64,000 nucleotides of DNA, from positions 114,281-178,280 of IMG/VR virus record IMGVR_UViG_3300032046_000003. One strand, written 5' to 3'. The number at the start of each line of letters is the position of its first letter. Within the stretch, counting starts at the first letter, position 1. Made by a program: the position numbers and the translations under genes. Shown in pieces: positions 58,428 through 64,000 of this stretch. This stretch comes from a virus. A model generated the notes under the pieces. That model was not told the DNA's origin and did no database searches. It saw only the letters and a program-made list of their open reading frames with translations.

Positions 58428-58877
58428 ATGAAATGGTTATGGAAGAATTTTCGAAAAATTATAAGAGATAATTTCTGGCTGATAGCGTTTGTTATAATAA
58501 TCGGCATACATCAAGCTCAATATGCCTCTTTAATGTCTAGAATTGACATGTGGGAAGCTGAAATGGGATTTTCTCAAGCAACAGGGTGGATTAATGTAGT
58601 TGCGTCTTATTTCGGTAAAGGTGATGGTTTAGAAAAAGCAATTATGTATAGCGGGACCAGAGTCAATGACAAAACATTATTCTTTGCCTCAAGACATGTT
58701 CCTATGGGGACAAAGGCAATGTTTTATAATCCTAAGACCAAAAAATATGCCGTAGGAATATGCTTGGACTGGGGGCCGAATGCAAGGTTGAAAAGAGATG
58801 TGGACTTGGGACCTGCATTATCAGATAGACTCGGATTCAAAGGGGTTTATGCTATAAGAATGAAGGTACTGAGATAA
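58428..58877 (+). CDS. RlpA-like double-psi beta-barrel protein, membrane-anchored
   Basis: 149 aa from ATG 58428 behind GAGGTGATA. One membrane span near the N-terminus (NFWLIAFVIIIGIHQ). The domain VVASYFGKGDGLEKAIMYSG, FFASRHVPMGTKAMFYNPKT, then GICLDWGPNARLKRDVDLGP follows the RlpA pattern (ASyYG, AHr-lPfGt, DrGP, iDls). RlpA-like domains bind or cut glycan strands. A role in host envelope breakdown is likely. Confidence 0.78.
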   Translation: MKWLWKNFRKIIRDNFWLIAFVIIIGIHQAQYASLMSRIDMWEAEMGFSQATGWINVVASYFGKGDGLEKAIMYSGTRVNDKTLFFASRHVPMGTKAMFYNPKTKKYAVGICLDWGPNARLKRDVDLGPALSDRLGFKGVYAIRMKVLR

Positions 58878-58890
58878 GGGAGGTAAAAGA

Positions 58891-59235
58891 ATGAGAGCTA
58901 GAATACTCTGCTTCTTTATGGGGCATAAGTGGTGTGACCATAGATGTTTGCGGTGTGAGCAATGGCAGGAAACTAAAACCTGTAATACTTGGGGCGAAGA
59001 AACAGCAAGCATATTGGCACAACCCTTTTCAGAATCAGTAGGGGGGTTGAGTGCTGAGCAAATGGAAATTGTTGAGAGGCAAGCCCTCGCCATCAAGGAA
59101 GCAGGATATGTGAAGAGGGATTGGGTTATAGGGATAGTGGAGAAGGCAAAAAGGACATATTGCTTTAAGCCAATGAAAGGACTTGATGTATTTGACCAAG
59201 CAATAAAAGAAATACTGTGGGAGGTAAAAGAATGA
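58891..59235 (+). CDS. Zinc-motif protein, unknown function
   Basis: 114 aa. N-terminal CFFMGHKWCDHRCLRCEQW is a compact zinc cluster seen in small phage proteins that open with GHKW. The rest is helical. It starts behind GGGAGGTAAAAGA, a ribosome site repeated before four genes in a row. Stop overlaps the next ATG. Confidence 0.62.
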   Translation: MRARILCFFMGHKWCDHRCLRCEQWQETKTCNTWGEETASILAQPFSESVGGLSAEQMEIVERQALAIKEAGYVKRDWVIGIVEKAKRTYCFKPMKGLDVFDQAIKEILWEVKE

Positions 59236-59369
59236 AGTGTGACCATTGGGGATGGTTATACCCAAAGTTTATTAAAAGAAAGTTAAAAGTCTTGTGCTGT
59301 AGGTGTGATAAGTGGCTAACAAAAAAGGAAATAAAGAAATTATTGCCTGAATGGAAATTGGGGAGGTAA
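59232..59369 (+). CDS. Small zinc-like protein
   Basis: 45 aa. CDHWGW then LCCRCDKWLTKKE. It has the same ribosome-site cassette as the gene before. Function unknown. Confidence 0.6.
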   Translation: MKCDHWGWLYPKFIKRKLKVLCCRCDKWLTKKEIKKLLPEWKLGR

Positions 59370-59373
59370 AAGA

Positions 59374-59625
59374 ATGAAGTTAATACCGCCAGATAAAAAA
59401 CAATGTCAAGCTGAAAAGCCCTGTGGAACTAATTTTATGACATTAGGTGGACTCCCAGTAGGAACGCTTGTGAGATGTACAAACAAACCTACAGTTATAA
59501 TTACTGAAGCAAATAAAAACAAAAAAGATGGTAAAAAGGGAAGTATGGCATTATGTGATGATTGTCTTGGAGTAGCTTTAAAAGATTTTACTAAAAGGCA
59601 TTTTGTTATCAAGACTATAAAATAA
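59374..59625 (+). CDS. Small cysteine-containing protein
   Basis: 83 aa. Cys residues at QCQAEKPC, RCTNKP and LCDDCLG form a possible zinc site resembling small proteins with CxxxxxPA..-LCDDC. Third gene behind GGGAGGTAAAAGA. Confidence 0.6.
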   Translation: MKLIPPDKKQCQAEKPCGTNFMTLGGLPVGTLVRCTNKPTVIITEANKNKKDGKKGSMALCDDCLGVALKDFTKRHFVIKTIK

Positions 59626-59643
59626 AATGTGGGAGGTAAAAGA

Positions 59644-59757
59644 ATGAGAGAGATAAAGTTAGACAATCTTGCTATGTTTAATTGTGGTTGTTTAAGTCGG
59701 GCATTGGCAATCATAGATGCTCAGATAAAAGAATTGTCAAACAAAGGAAGTGAATAA
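59644..59757 (+). CDS. 37-residue peptide
   Basis: Fourth gene behind GGGAGGTAAAAGA. NLAMFNCGCLSRALAIIDAQ with a helical C-terminus. Function unknown. Confidence 0.5.
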   Translation: MREIKLDNLAMFNCGCLSRALAIIDAQIKELSNKGSE

Positions 59758-59761
59758 ATAA

Positions 59762-60073
59762 ATGAATACGTTTAGGAACTTGTCAGAAGAGGAATATGAA
59801 TTTATTAAAAGGACTATAAAAGAAGACCAAGCAATGGAAACTTTGCAAATATGCTTTGTTTCAGATAAACGCGGAAAATTCACCACATGTTTATTGAAGG
59901 TTAAAAATCCGCCTCTTTTAGATTTGTATTGTAATGAGATATATGTGGGAAATAGCAAGAGGGTCACTTACGCTAAAATGGCAGATACTTATAATGAAGC
60001 GACCGGCAGATTAGTATCATTAGGAAGAGCCATTAAGCATTTAGTCAATAAAGAAAGTTTCGTGTCTTTGTAA
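59762..60073 (+). CDS. Unknown protein
   Basis: 103 aa. LQICFVSDKRGKFTTCLLKV and RLVSLGRAIKHLVNKESF. No family is recognised. Weak ribosome site (AGGAAGTG). Confidence 0.55.
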   Translation: MNTFRNLSEEEYEFIKRTIKEDQAMETLQICFVSDKRGKFTTCLLKVKNPPLLDLYCNEIYVGNSKRVTYAKMADTYNEATGRLVSLGRAIKHLVNKESFVSL

Positions 60074-60085
60074 GAAAGGAAAAAT

Positions 60086-60671
60086 ATGGGAATTTGTATA
60101 GTTGACATTGAGTCCACTTGCGATATTTCAAGGAATATAGATTCAGAAATAATCGAAATAGGCGCCATTAAAGAAGATGGAAGTGAATTCCAAGCTTTTA
60201 TCAAGCCTACAAAAAAACCCTATTCTGTCGAAATTTTGCAAAGAATTAACAAGCATAACGCAAGATCAAGTGGAAAGCGCCGAGAAGTTCAACATTGTAG
60301 TTCAAAGCTTCATAAAATGGCTCGGAGAAGATACGATAGTTTCATGGGGCGATTATGACAGGAACATGCTTCAAAAGCAATACTCTTCATATTTTCAAGG
60401 TGCTAAATGGTGTTTTAATCATGTTAACCTTAAGGCAGTATGGGCAAAGCTTCACAAAAGATGCAAACAATGCGGTATGAAAAAAGCTCTAGAAATAGAG
60501 GGAATACCACTAGACGGAACTCATCACAGGGGGATAGACGACGCTCGCAATATTCTTAAAATATATAAAAAAATAAAAGATAGAATAAATTCATCAGAAT
60601 TATTAAAAAATGATATAGAATTATTAAATTTAAAATTAAAAGGTCATAAAGTACAACCTTATGAGAAATAA
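60086..60671 (+). pseudogene. DnaQ/KapD-like 3'-5' exonuclease broken by a frameshift
   Basis: The first frame (60086 on) has ExoI VDIESTC and reaches AFIKPTKK. The match then continues in another frame as PILSKFCKELTSITQDQVES, ExoII WGDYDRNML and ExoIII HHRGIDDARNI, ending 60671. The switch lies at a run of seven A (60211-60217); one A fewer would restore a single 195-residue DEDDh exonuclease. This is a real mutation, a sequencing error, or slippage. It would be the natural proofreader for the DnaE-type polymerase, which has none. Confidence 0.82.
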
Positions 60672-60740
60672 ATGTTTTATATAGCGACTTTAATTTATAT
60701 AGCGGCTTTAATATGGTTTTTAAGTGGTATGCAATGGTAG
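60672..60740 (+). CDS. 22-residue hydrophobic peptide
   Basis: ATG on the base after the exonuclease stop: MFYIATLIYIAALIWFLSGM plus QW. One membrane span and no good ribosome site. Real only if translated by coupling. Confidence 0.3.
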   Translation: MFYIATLIYIAALIWFLSGMQW

Positions 60741-60746
60741 GTAAAA

Positions 60747-60830
60747 GTCGAAGTGGTGGAACTGGTAGACACAAGGGCCTTAAAAGCCCTCGTTCGTAAG
60801 GACATGCCGGTTCGATTCCGGCCTTCGACA
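60747..60830 (+). tRNA. tRNA-Leu (anticodon TAA)
   Basis: 84 nt with the long variable arm of class II tRNAs. Acceptor GTCGAAG/CTTCGAC, anticodon arm AGGGC-CTTAAAA-GCCCT (TAA at 60781-60783), T-arm GCCGG-TTCGATT-CCGGC, discriminator A, no CCA. UUA is a frequent Leu codon in this AT-rich window. Confidence 0.94.
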
Positions 60831-60853
60831 TTAATTAAGAAAGAGGGGATAAA

Positions 60854-61063
60854 ATGGGAATAGATTTTTTTAATTTAGAAAGTCCCTGTTTAAACAATAA
60901 TATAGAATGCAAAAATTTTAAAAAATGCTCAGATGAAAAATTAGCTTGCGCCAGGTTTTTAAAGTATTATGAGAGCATTACAGGTAAAATAGACGTTAAT
61001 GAGGATATTGCACCTCGTAAAATTTATTATAAAAGGATATTTAAAGAAAATGATATTCATTAA
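60854..61063 (+). CDS. Small cysteine-containing protein
   Basis: 69 aa behind AGAGGGG. Cys at SPCLNNNIECKNFKKCSDEK and LACARF resemble a small C-x(n)-C cluster; possibly metal-binding. Function unknown. Confidence 0.55.
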   Translation: MGIDFFNLESPCLNNNIECKNFKKCSDEKLACARFLKYYESITGKIDVNEDIAPRKIYYKRIFKENDIH

Positions 61064-61223
61064 TTCGACAGGGGGAATAGAATGGTGTTGCAAGTGTCAA
61101 ACAAATCAGTTATGTAATAAATTTATTCAAGGTAAGGTAAAAACTTATCAATGTACAGTGTGCGGAACGACCATAAGGACGGAATATGTTAAAGCTAAAA
61201 ACAAAAGAATTAAAAAGAAATGA
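61050..61223 (+). CDS. Small zinc-ribbon protein
   Basis: 57 aa from ATG 61050 (an upstream in-frame ATG at 60999 lies inside the preceding gene). WCCKCQTNQLCNKF and CTVCGTTIR form a zinc ribbon; basic C-terminus (KAKNKRIKKK). Function unknown. Confidence 0.58.
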   Translation: MIFINSTGGIEWCCKCQTNQLCNKFIQGKVKTYQCTVCGTTIRTEYVKAKNKRIKKK

Positions 61224-61551
61224 CGCAAAAGTAATTAAAGAGTTTATTAGCTTATTGAGAAAGCAAAATAAATCTTCAATAACATGTGAGATGCATCTTA
61301 TTAATGCAGGACCTTTTAAAGTACATTATGAGAGCGGCAAAGTGTATTGTTCAGATAGGGGATATTATATTCCAGGAGACCACATTATATGCTGTCATTA
61401 TAAAGGATTAAGTTTAAAATACTTATTAGAAACATTAGCGCATGAATTTAAGCACTTCATTCAAGATTTAGAAGAAAAAAAAATAGACATGAACGACGAG
61501 GAGGAAGCCGATGGATTCGCTAAGGATTTTGTTAGAGAATTTGGTAAATAA
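61186..61551 (+). CDS. Small HExxH zinc metallopeptidase-like protein
   Basis: 121 aa. LAHEFKHFIQDLEE has the HExxH zinc motif, with a downstream Glu (EEEADGFAKDF) as a possible third ligand, as in ImmA/SprT-like domains. It overlaps the genes on both sides. Target unknown. Confidence 0.72.
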   Translation: MLKLKTKELKRNDAKVIKEFISLLRKQNKSSITCEMHLINAGPFKVHYESGKVYCSDRGYYIPGDHIICCHYKGLSLKYLLETLAHEFKHFIQDLEEKKIDMNDEEEADGFAKDFVREFGK

Positions 61552-61900
61552 TTTACGTCAAGACGCCATGTTAACAGCAATAGAGAGGGATATTATGGAT
61601 AATAATGAAAGAGAAAACGAAGAATTTAGACAAAGAATGGAATTAAGACACAATTTGACAGGCATTGACGTGGTGGACAGGGACCCATATTACTTTGAAA
61701 CTACACAACGCAGGTCGGGATTAAGAATCTCAGGTTTTAGTTATCATCGCATTAAGTATTATGTTTTGAAAATGGAAGACGGGAATATCGAAGTTTTTGA
61801 TGCAAATTTGTTAATCGCAAAACAAGTTCCCAGCAAAAGCGAAATTTTCAAAAAAAGAAGCAAATTACTTAAGGAGGGTTTACTAGATGAAAGCCTATGA
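61511..61900 (+). CDS. Unknown protein
   Basis: 129 aa from ATG 61511 behind GAGGAGGAAG; ATG 61595 is an alternative. N-terminal acidic helices, then a beta segment (RIKYYVLKMEDGNIEVFDAN). No family recognised. Confidence 0.55.
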   Translation: MDSLRILLENLVNNLRQDAMLTAIERDIMDNNERENEEFRQRMELRHNLTGIDVVDRDPYYFETTQRRSGLRISGFSYHRIKYYVLKMEDGNIEVFDANLLIAKQVPSKSEIFKKRSKLLKEGLLDESL

Positions 61901-62477
61901 TTTTCCTATGAAAGATACTATCGACTTTGTAAGAAATAGCAATAAAATAGAGGGTATAGACTATGATTATGCCAAATATGAAGAGGCCATAAAATACCCC
62001 GAGACTGTTGATAATGATGAGATACAAGGTCATCTCCGCGCTTATGAGTATCTGGCTGTAAATTATAAAGATGATTTAACAGAAGAGCACATATTAGCGA
62101 TGCACAAACTACTGACCAAAGGATTGGTGGCCGATAAGCATAACGGCAAGTACAGAGACTGTCTCGTGTCTATTGGGGGCAGGATTGCGGAATTGCCCAT
62201 TGCAATAAGACCTAAAATGAGAGAATTAATTGTCATGGCTAAAAAAGTCAAAACAATTAAAGAAATATGGGCTATACATGATGAATTTGAAATTGTGCAT
62301 CCTTTTGTGGATGGTAATGGGCGCACAGGAAGACTTATTCTTAATTGGTTAATGTTAAAAAGTGATCATCCTTTATATATAGTCTATTTTGATAATAGAT
62401 ATGGCTATTATGAGAGAATAGAGCGGTATAGGCGTAAAAAATACGAAGTTTTTAGTTTAAAAAATTACGATAAATAA
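61887..62477 (+). CDS. Fic-domain AMP transferase
   Basis: 196 aa. Fic core HPFVDGNGRTGRLILNWL complete with catalytic His. An N-terminal inhibitory motif SNKIEG (S/T-xxx-E-G/N) is present, so activity is self-restrained (class II-like). Fic proteins transfer AMP or other groups to target proteins. In a phage it could modify host proteins or act in anti-defence. Confidence 0.9.
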   Translation: MKAYDFPMKDTIDFVRNSNKIEGIDYDYAKYEEAIKYPETVDNDEIQGHLRAYEYLAVNYKDDLTEEHILAMHKLLTKGLVADKHNGKYRDCLVSIGGRIAELPIAIRPKMRELIVMAKKVKTIKEIWAIHDEFEIVHPFVDGNGRTGRLILNWLMLKSDHPLYIVYFDNRYGYYERIERYRRKKYEVFSLKNYDK

Positions 62478-62506
62478 TGTACAAAGTCACAAATATATGT
62501 TATAAT
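62478..62506 (+). promoter_or_regulatory. Promoter, TTTACA class (variant TGTACA)
   Basis: TGTACA at 62478-62483, 17 bp, TG-T extension, TATAAT at 62501-62506. Nearly identical over 25 bases to the promoter at 8961. Confidence 0.82.
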
Positions 62507-62530
62507 ATATATAGAGGAGAGTGATAAAAA

Positions 62531-62692
62531 ATGTGCGGAACTAAGAATTTTACAATAGCTTTCAAAACTCGCAGCGGTGAATTTCTAGACACTGTTGTAG
62601 AAGCTGTCAATACCCCAGAAGAGGCGGTTAAGGCATTGAGAGAGTCTATTCCAGAAGTTGAATCTGTAGTATGGACTGAGGAGAAAAAATGA
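62531..62692 (+). CDS. Small protein, unknown function
   Basis: 53 aa behind AGAGGAG. FTIAFKTRSGEFLDTVVEAV followed by TPEEAVKALRESIPEVESV: a small alpha/beta fold. The family is unknown. ATGA overlap with the next gene. Confidence 0.6.
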   Translation: MCGTKNFTIAFKTRSGEFLDTVVEAVNTPEEAVKALRESIPEVESVVWTEEKK

Positions 62693-62793
62693 TCGACAAG
62701 AAAACTATAGAGCTGCTTCAAATAGCAGTTGTTATATTGTTTTTTATAGGAACAGGATTATTAATTTGGGTGAGGGAGAAAATATTTAAATGA
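62689..62793 (+). CDS. 34-residue membrane peptide
   Basis: ATG 62689 overlaps the previous stop. IELLQIAVVILFFIGTGLLI is a single span with a basic C-terminus (VREKIFK). Function unknown. Confidence 0.55.
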   Translation: MIDKKTIELLQIAVVILFFIGTGLLIWVREKIFK

Positions 62794-63239
62794 AACTTTG
62801 CAAAAATTGGCACTTATATGAGGCTATTGACATAGCTTTACATGCTCACGGCGAACAAGTAGACAAGCAAGGTTTGCTTTACATTTTACATCCTTTATAT
62901 GTAATGGAGATTGTTAAAGATCGGGGAATAGACTATCAAATCGTAGCAATATTACATGATGTGCTGGAAGATACAGAAATAACTTCAAGCGATCTTCATA
63001 TGTTTCCAGATTATATTTTAGATGCCTTGAAGTTGTTAACTCATAAAGATAATGAAACATATGGGAATTATATAAATAAAATAGTAAAAAGCAGAGATGA
63101 ACTAGCAATTACAATTAAATTTGTTGATGCGCATCATAATCTTATGAGGCTACCTCAACTTAAAGACGCTAAAGAGAGAAAAAGATTAGCAAAGAAATAT
63201 TTAATGGTTCATGAAAAGCTCAGAAAATTAGTACCATAG
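62790..63239 (+). CDS. RelA/SpoT-type HD hydrolase (MESH1/SAH-like)
   Basis: 149 aa. ALHAHGEQVDKQGLLYILHP, then VAILHDVLEDTEITSSDL is the HD hydrolase domain of Rel/SpoT enzymes, with no synthetase domain. The last Asp/Asn motif appears as FVDAHHNLMRL (usually KxADxxHN). It would hydrolyse (p)ppGpp-like alarmones. A phage could use it to blunt stringent response or alarmone-based defence. Confidence 0.85.
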   Translation: MKLCKNWHLYEAIDIALHAHGEQVDKQGLLYILHPLYVMEIVKDRGIDYQIVAILHDVLEDTEITSSDLHMFPDYILDALKLLTHKDNETYGNYINKIVKSRDELAITIKFVDAHHNLMRLPQLKDAKERKRLAKKYLMVHEKLRKLVP

Positions 63240-63251
63240 GAGGTGAAAATA

Positions 63252-63707
63252 ATGTCTCAATTAGGAATTGGAAGCAAGGTCGAATATATTGGACGGTCTA
63301 CAGGCGTTAGAGGAATAGGTACCATAAAAGAAATCAAGCAAACGGGCATAAATGAATTTAATGTCGAGTTTGATTCAGGCATGAGATGGTGTTCCAAAGA
63401 AGAGTTGCAAGAAGTAAAGGGAGGTGGAAAAAAGATGGCAGAAAATAGAGGATTATATCAGGTTGTGGTGGTTAATCCCACTGAAGACGGAGAGGTTCTT
63501 TTAAACGAGCTCGTAATAGCAAAAGACATATCAGAGGCCAAGTTCAACGCTGAAATTAAACCAAAGCTTAAAGAGAAAAGCCTTAAGATTGGGTCGGTTG
63601 ACATAATAGTGAATAAGGTCGGAGACGTTAGACCTTATGCCGAAGAGCAAACTGTTAAGATCGTGGGCGGAGTCGGCGAGTATAAATTGATTAAGGAGGC
63701 ACAATGA
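63252..63707 (+). CDS. SH3-like/KOW-type domain protein with a likely internal start
   Basis: 151 aa from ATG 63252 behind AGGAGGTG. The N-terminal half (GSKVEYIGRSTGVRGIGTIK, FNVEFDSGMRWCSKEELQEV) is a small SH3-like barrel. In the middle, GGGAGGTGGAAAAAAG precedes an in-frame ATG at 63435, so the C-terminal half (MAENRGLYQVVVVNPTEDGE) may also be made alone. Functions unknown. Confidence 0.6.
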   Translation: MSQLGIGSKVEYIGRSTGVRGIGTIKEIKQTGINEFNVEFDSGMRWCSKEELQEVKGGGKKMAENRGLYQVVVVNPTEDGEVLLNELVIAKDISEAKFNAEIKPKLKEKSLKIGSVDIIVNKVGDVRPYAEEQTVKIVGGVGEYKLIKEAQ

Positions 63708-63770
63708 CATCAGGCGTTTATAAGAAAACCTTTTGCTGAACAACATTGTATAAAAAAATTAAATTGGTAA
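63704..63770 (+). pseudogene. Remnant of a homing endonuclease of the same family
   Basis: ATG 63704 behind AAGGAGGC opens MTSGVYKKT, the family's N-terminal signature, then stops. In the next frame PFAEQHCIKKLNW continues, recalling the FSEQWCENI or FSQQHCKNI segment of the full-length copies. Most of the gene is gone. Confidence 0.65.
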
Positions 63771-63783
63771 GGAGGAGAAATAA

Positions 63784-64000
63784 ATGAAAGCAATAGGCGG
63801 AATTCTTGTATTTGTGGGGATAATCGTAGGCCTATACGTTGGAGTTTGGTGGGCTTTTATTGGAGGCATAATTCAAATAATAAATGCCGTTAAAGCAACT
63901 CCAGTAGAGGCAATGCCGGTTGTCATAGGCATAGCCAAAATAGTGTTCTCAGGAACATTAGGCTTTATAGCTGGCGCTGTATTATGTATTCCAGGAATGT
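63784..64000 (+). CDS. Membrane protein, 3' end outside window
   Basis: Starts at ATG 63784 behind AAGGAGGAG and runs off the window. At least two membrane spans (IGGILVFVGIIVGLYVGVWW; VVIGIAKIVFSGTLGFIAGA). Family not recognised. Small multi-span phage proteins of this kind are often unknown; a holin is possible but unsupported. Confidence 0.65.
   Translation, partial: MKAIGGILVFVGIIVGLYVGVWWAFIGGIIQIINAVKATPVEAMPVVIGIAKIVFSGTLGFIAGAVLCIPGM

Overview
The window looks like one segment of a large, AT-rich tailed-phage (Caudoviricetes-like) genome. Every gene I can support lies on the + strand. Genes are short, mostly overlap by ATGA or sit a few bases apart, and carry strong AGGAGG-type ribosome sites. 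The content is phage replication, nucleotide metabolism, homing endonucleases and tRNAs. I see no ribosomal, tRNA-synthetase or central-metabolism genes. The class III (anaerobic) ribonucleotide reductase suggests an anaerobic or facultative bacterial host. A host lineage cannot be named from the sequence. No stretch above about 300 bases lacks a gene; the longest are 58210-58427 and 56391-56583, and both hold RNA elements.

Layout. 1-8900: end of an M23-like protein, a CCA-adding enzyme, then many small unknown proteins, often Zn-ribbon or single-membrane-span, each set behind its own promoter. 9000-14300: replication block (DnaC-like loader, DnaB helicase, DnaG-type primase, 5'-3' exonuclease). 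14300-21800: single-strand binding protein, an all-alpha dNTP pyrophosphatase, sugar-nucleotide enzymes, uracil-DNA glycosylase, methyltransferase, nucleotide kinase, glycosyltransferase, a thymidylate-synthase relative with Asp at the uracil/cytosine-selecting position, and dCMP deaminase; together these could make a modified, glycosylated cytosine. 21800-31700: DnaE-type polymerase, RecA, RecB-like and resolvase-like nucleases, metallophosphoesterase, RuvC-like resolvase. 27000-36600: five members of one homing-endonuclease family scattered between genes, with RmlA/RmlB. 36600-39400: three GT2 glycosyltransferases.

40300-48050 is an anaerobic RNR region broken in several ways. NrdD carries a cis-splicing mini-intein, then a split intein whose halves are separated by a free-standing endonuclease gene. 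Its glycyl-radical domain is a separate 52-residue gene beyond a tRNA gene and another ORF. NrdG is also split by an intein, exactly at the third cysteine of its radical-SAM CxxxCxxC motif, again around an endonuclease gene.

49600-54550 holds a ubiquitin-like conjugation cassette: a beta-grasp-like protein ending GG-Ile-His, an E2-like protein, a JAB/JAMM protease and an E1/ThiF-like enzyme. A ClpC-type unfoldase with an N-terminal McsA-like zinc finger follows. This is the strongest candidate for a little-described system: phage-encoded protein tagging, perhaps coupled to unfolding and degradation.

54900-64000: RNA ligase, tRNA-Gln and tRNA-Leu plus a degenerate tRNA-Phe-like gene, a lipoprotein, an RlpA-like protein, a structured RNA of about 190 nt, a frameshifted DnaQ-like exonuclease, a Fic protein and a ppGpp-hydrolase-like protein. 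No tRNA gene encodes CCA, which fits the phage CCA-adding enzyme. At least 17 promoters share TATAAT and an exact 17-bp spacer but fall into two -35 classes, TTTACA-like and TTCAAG-like.
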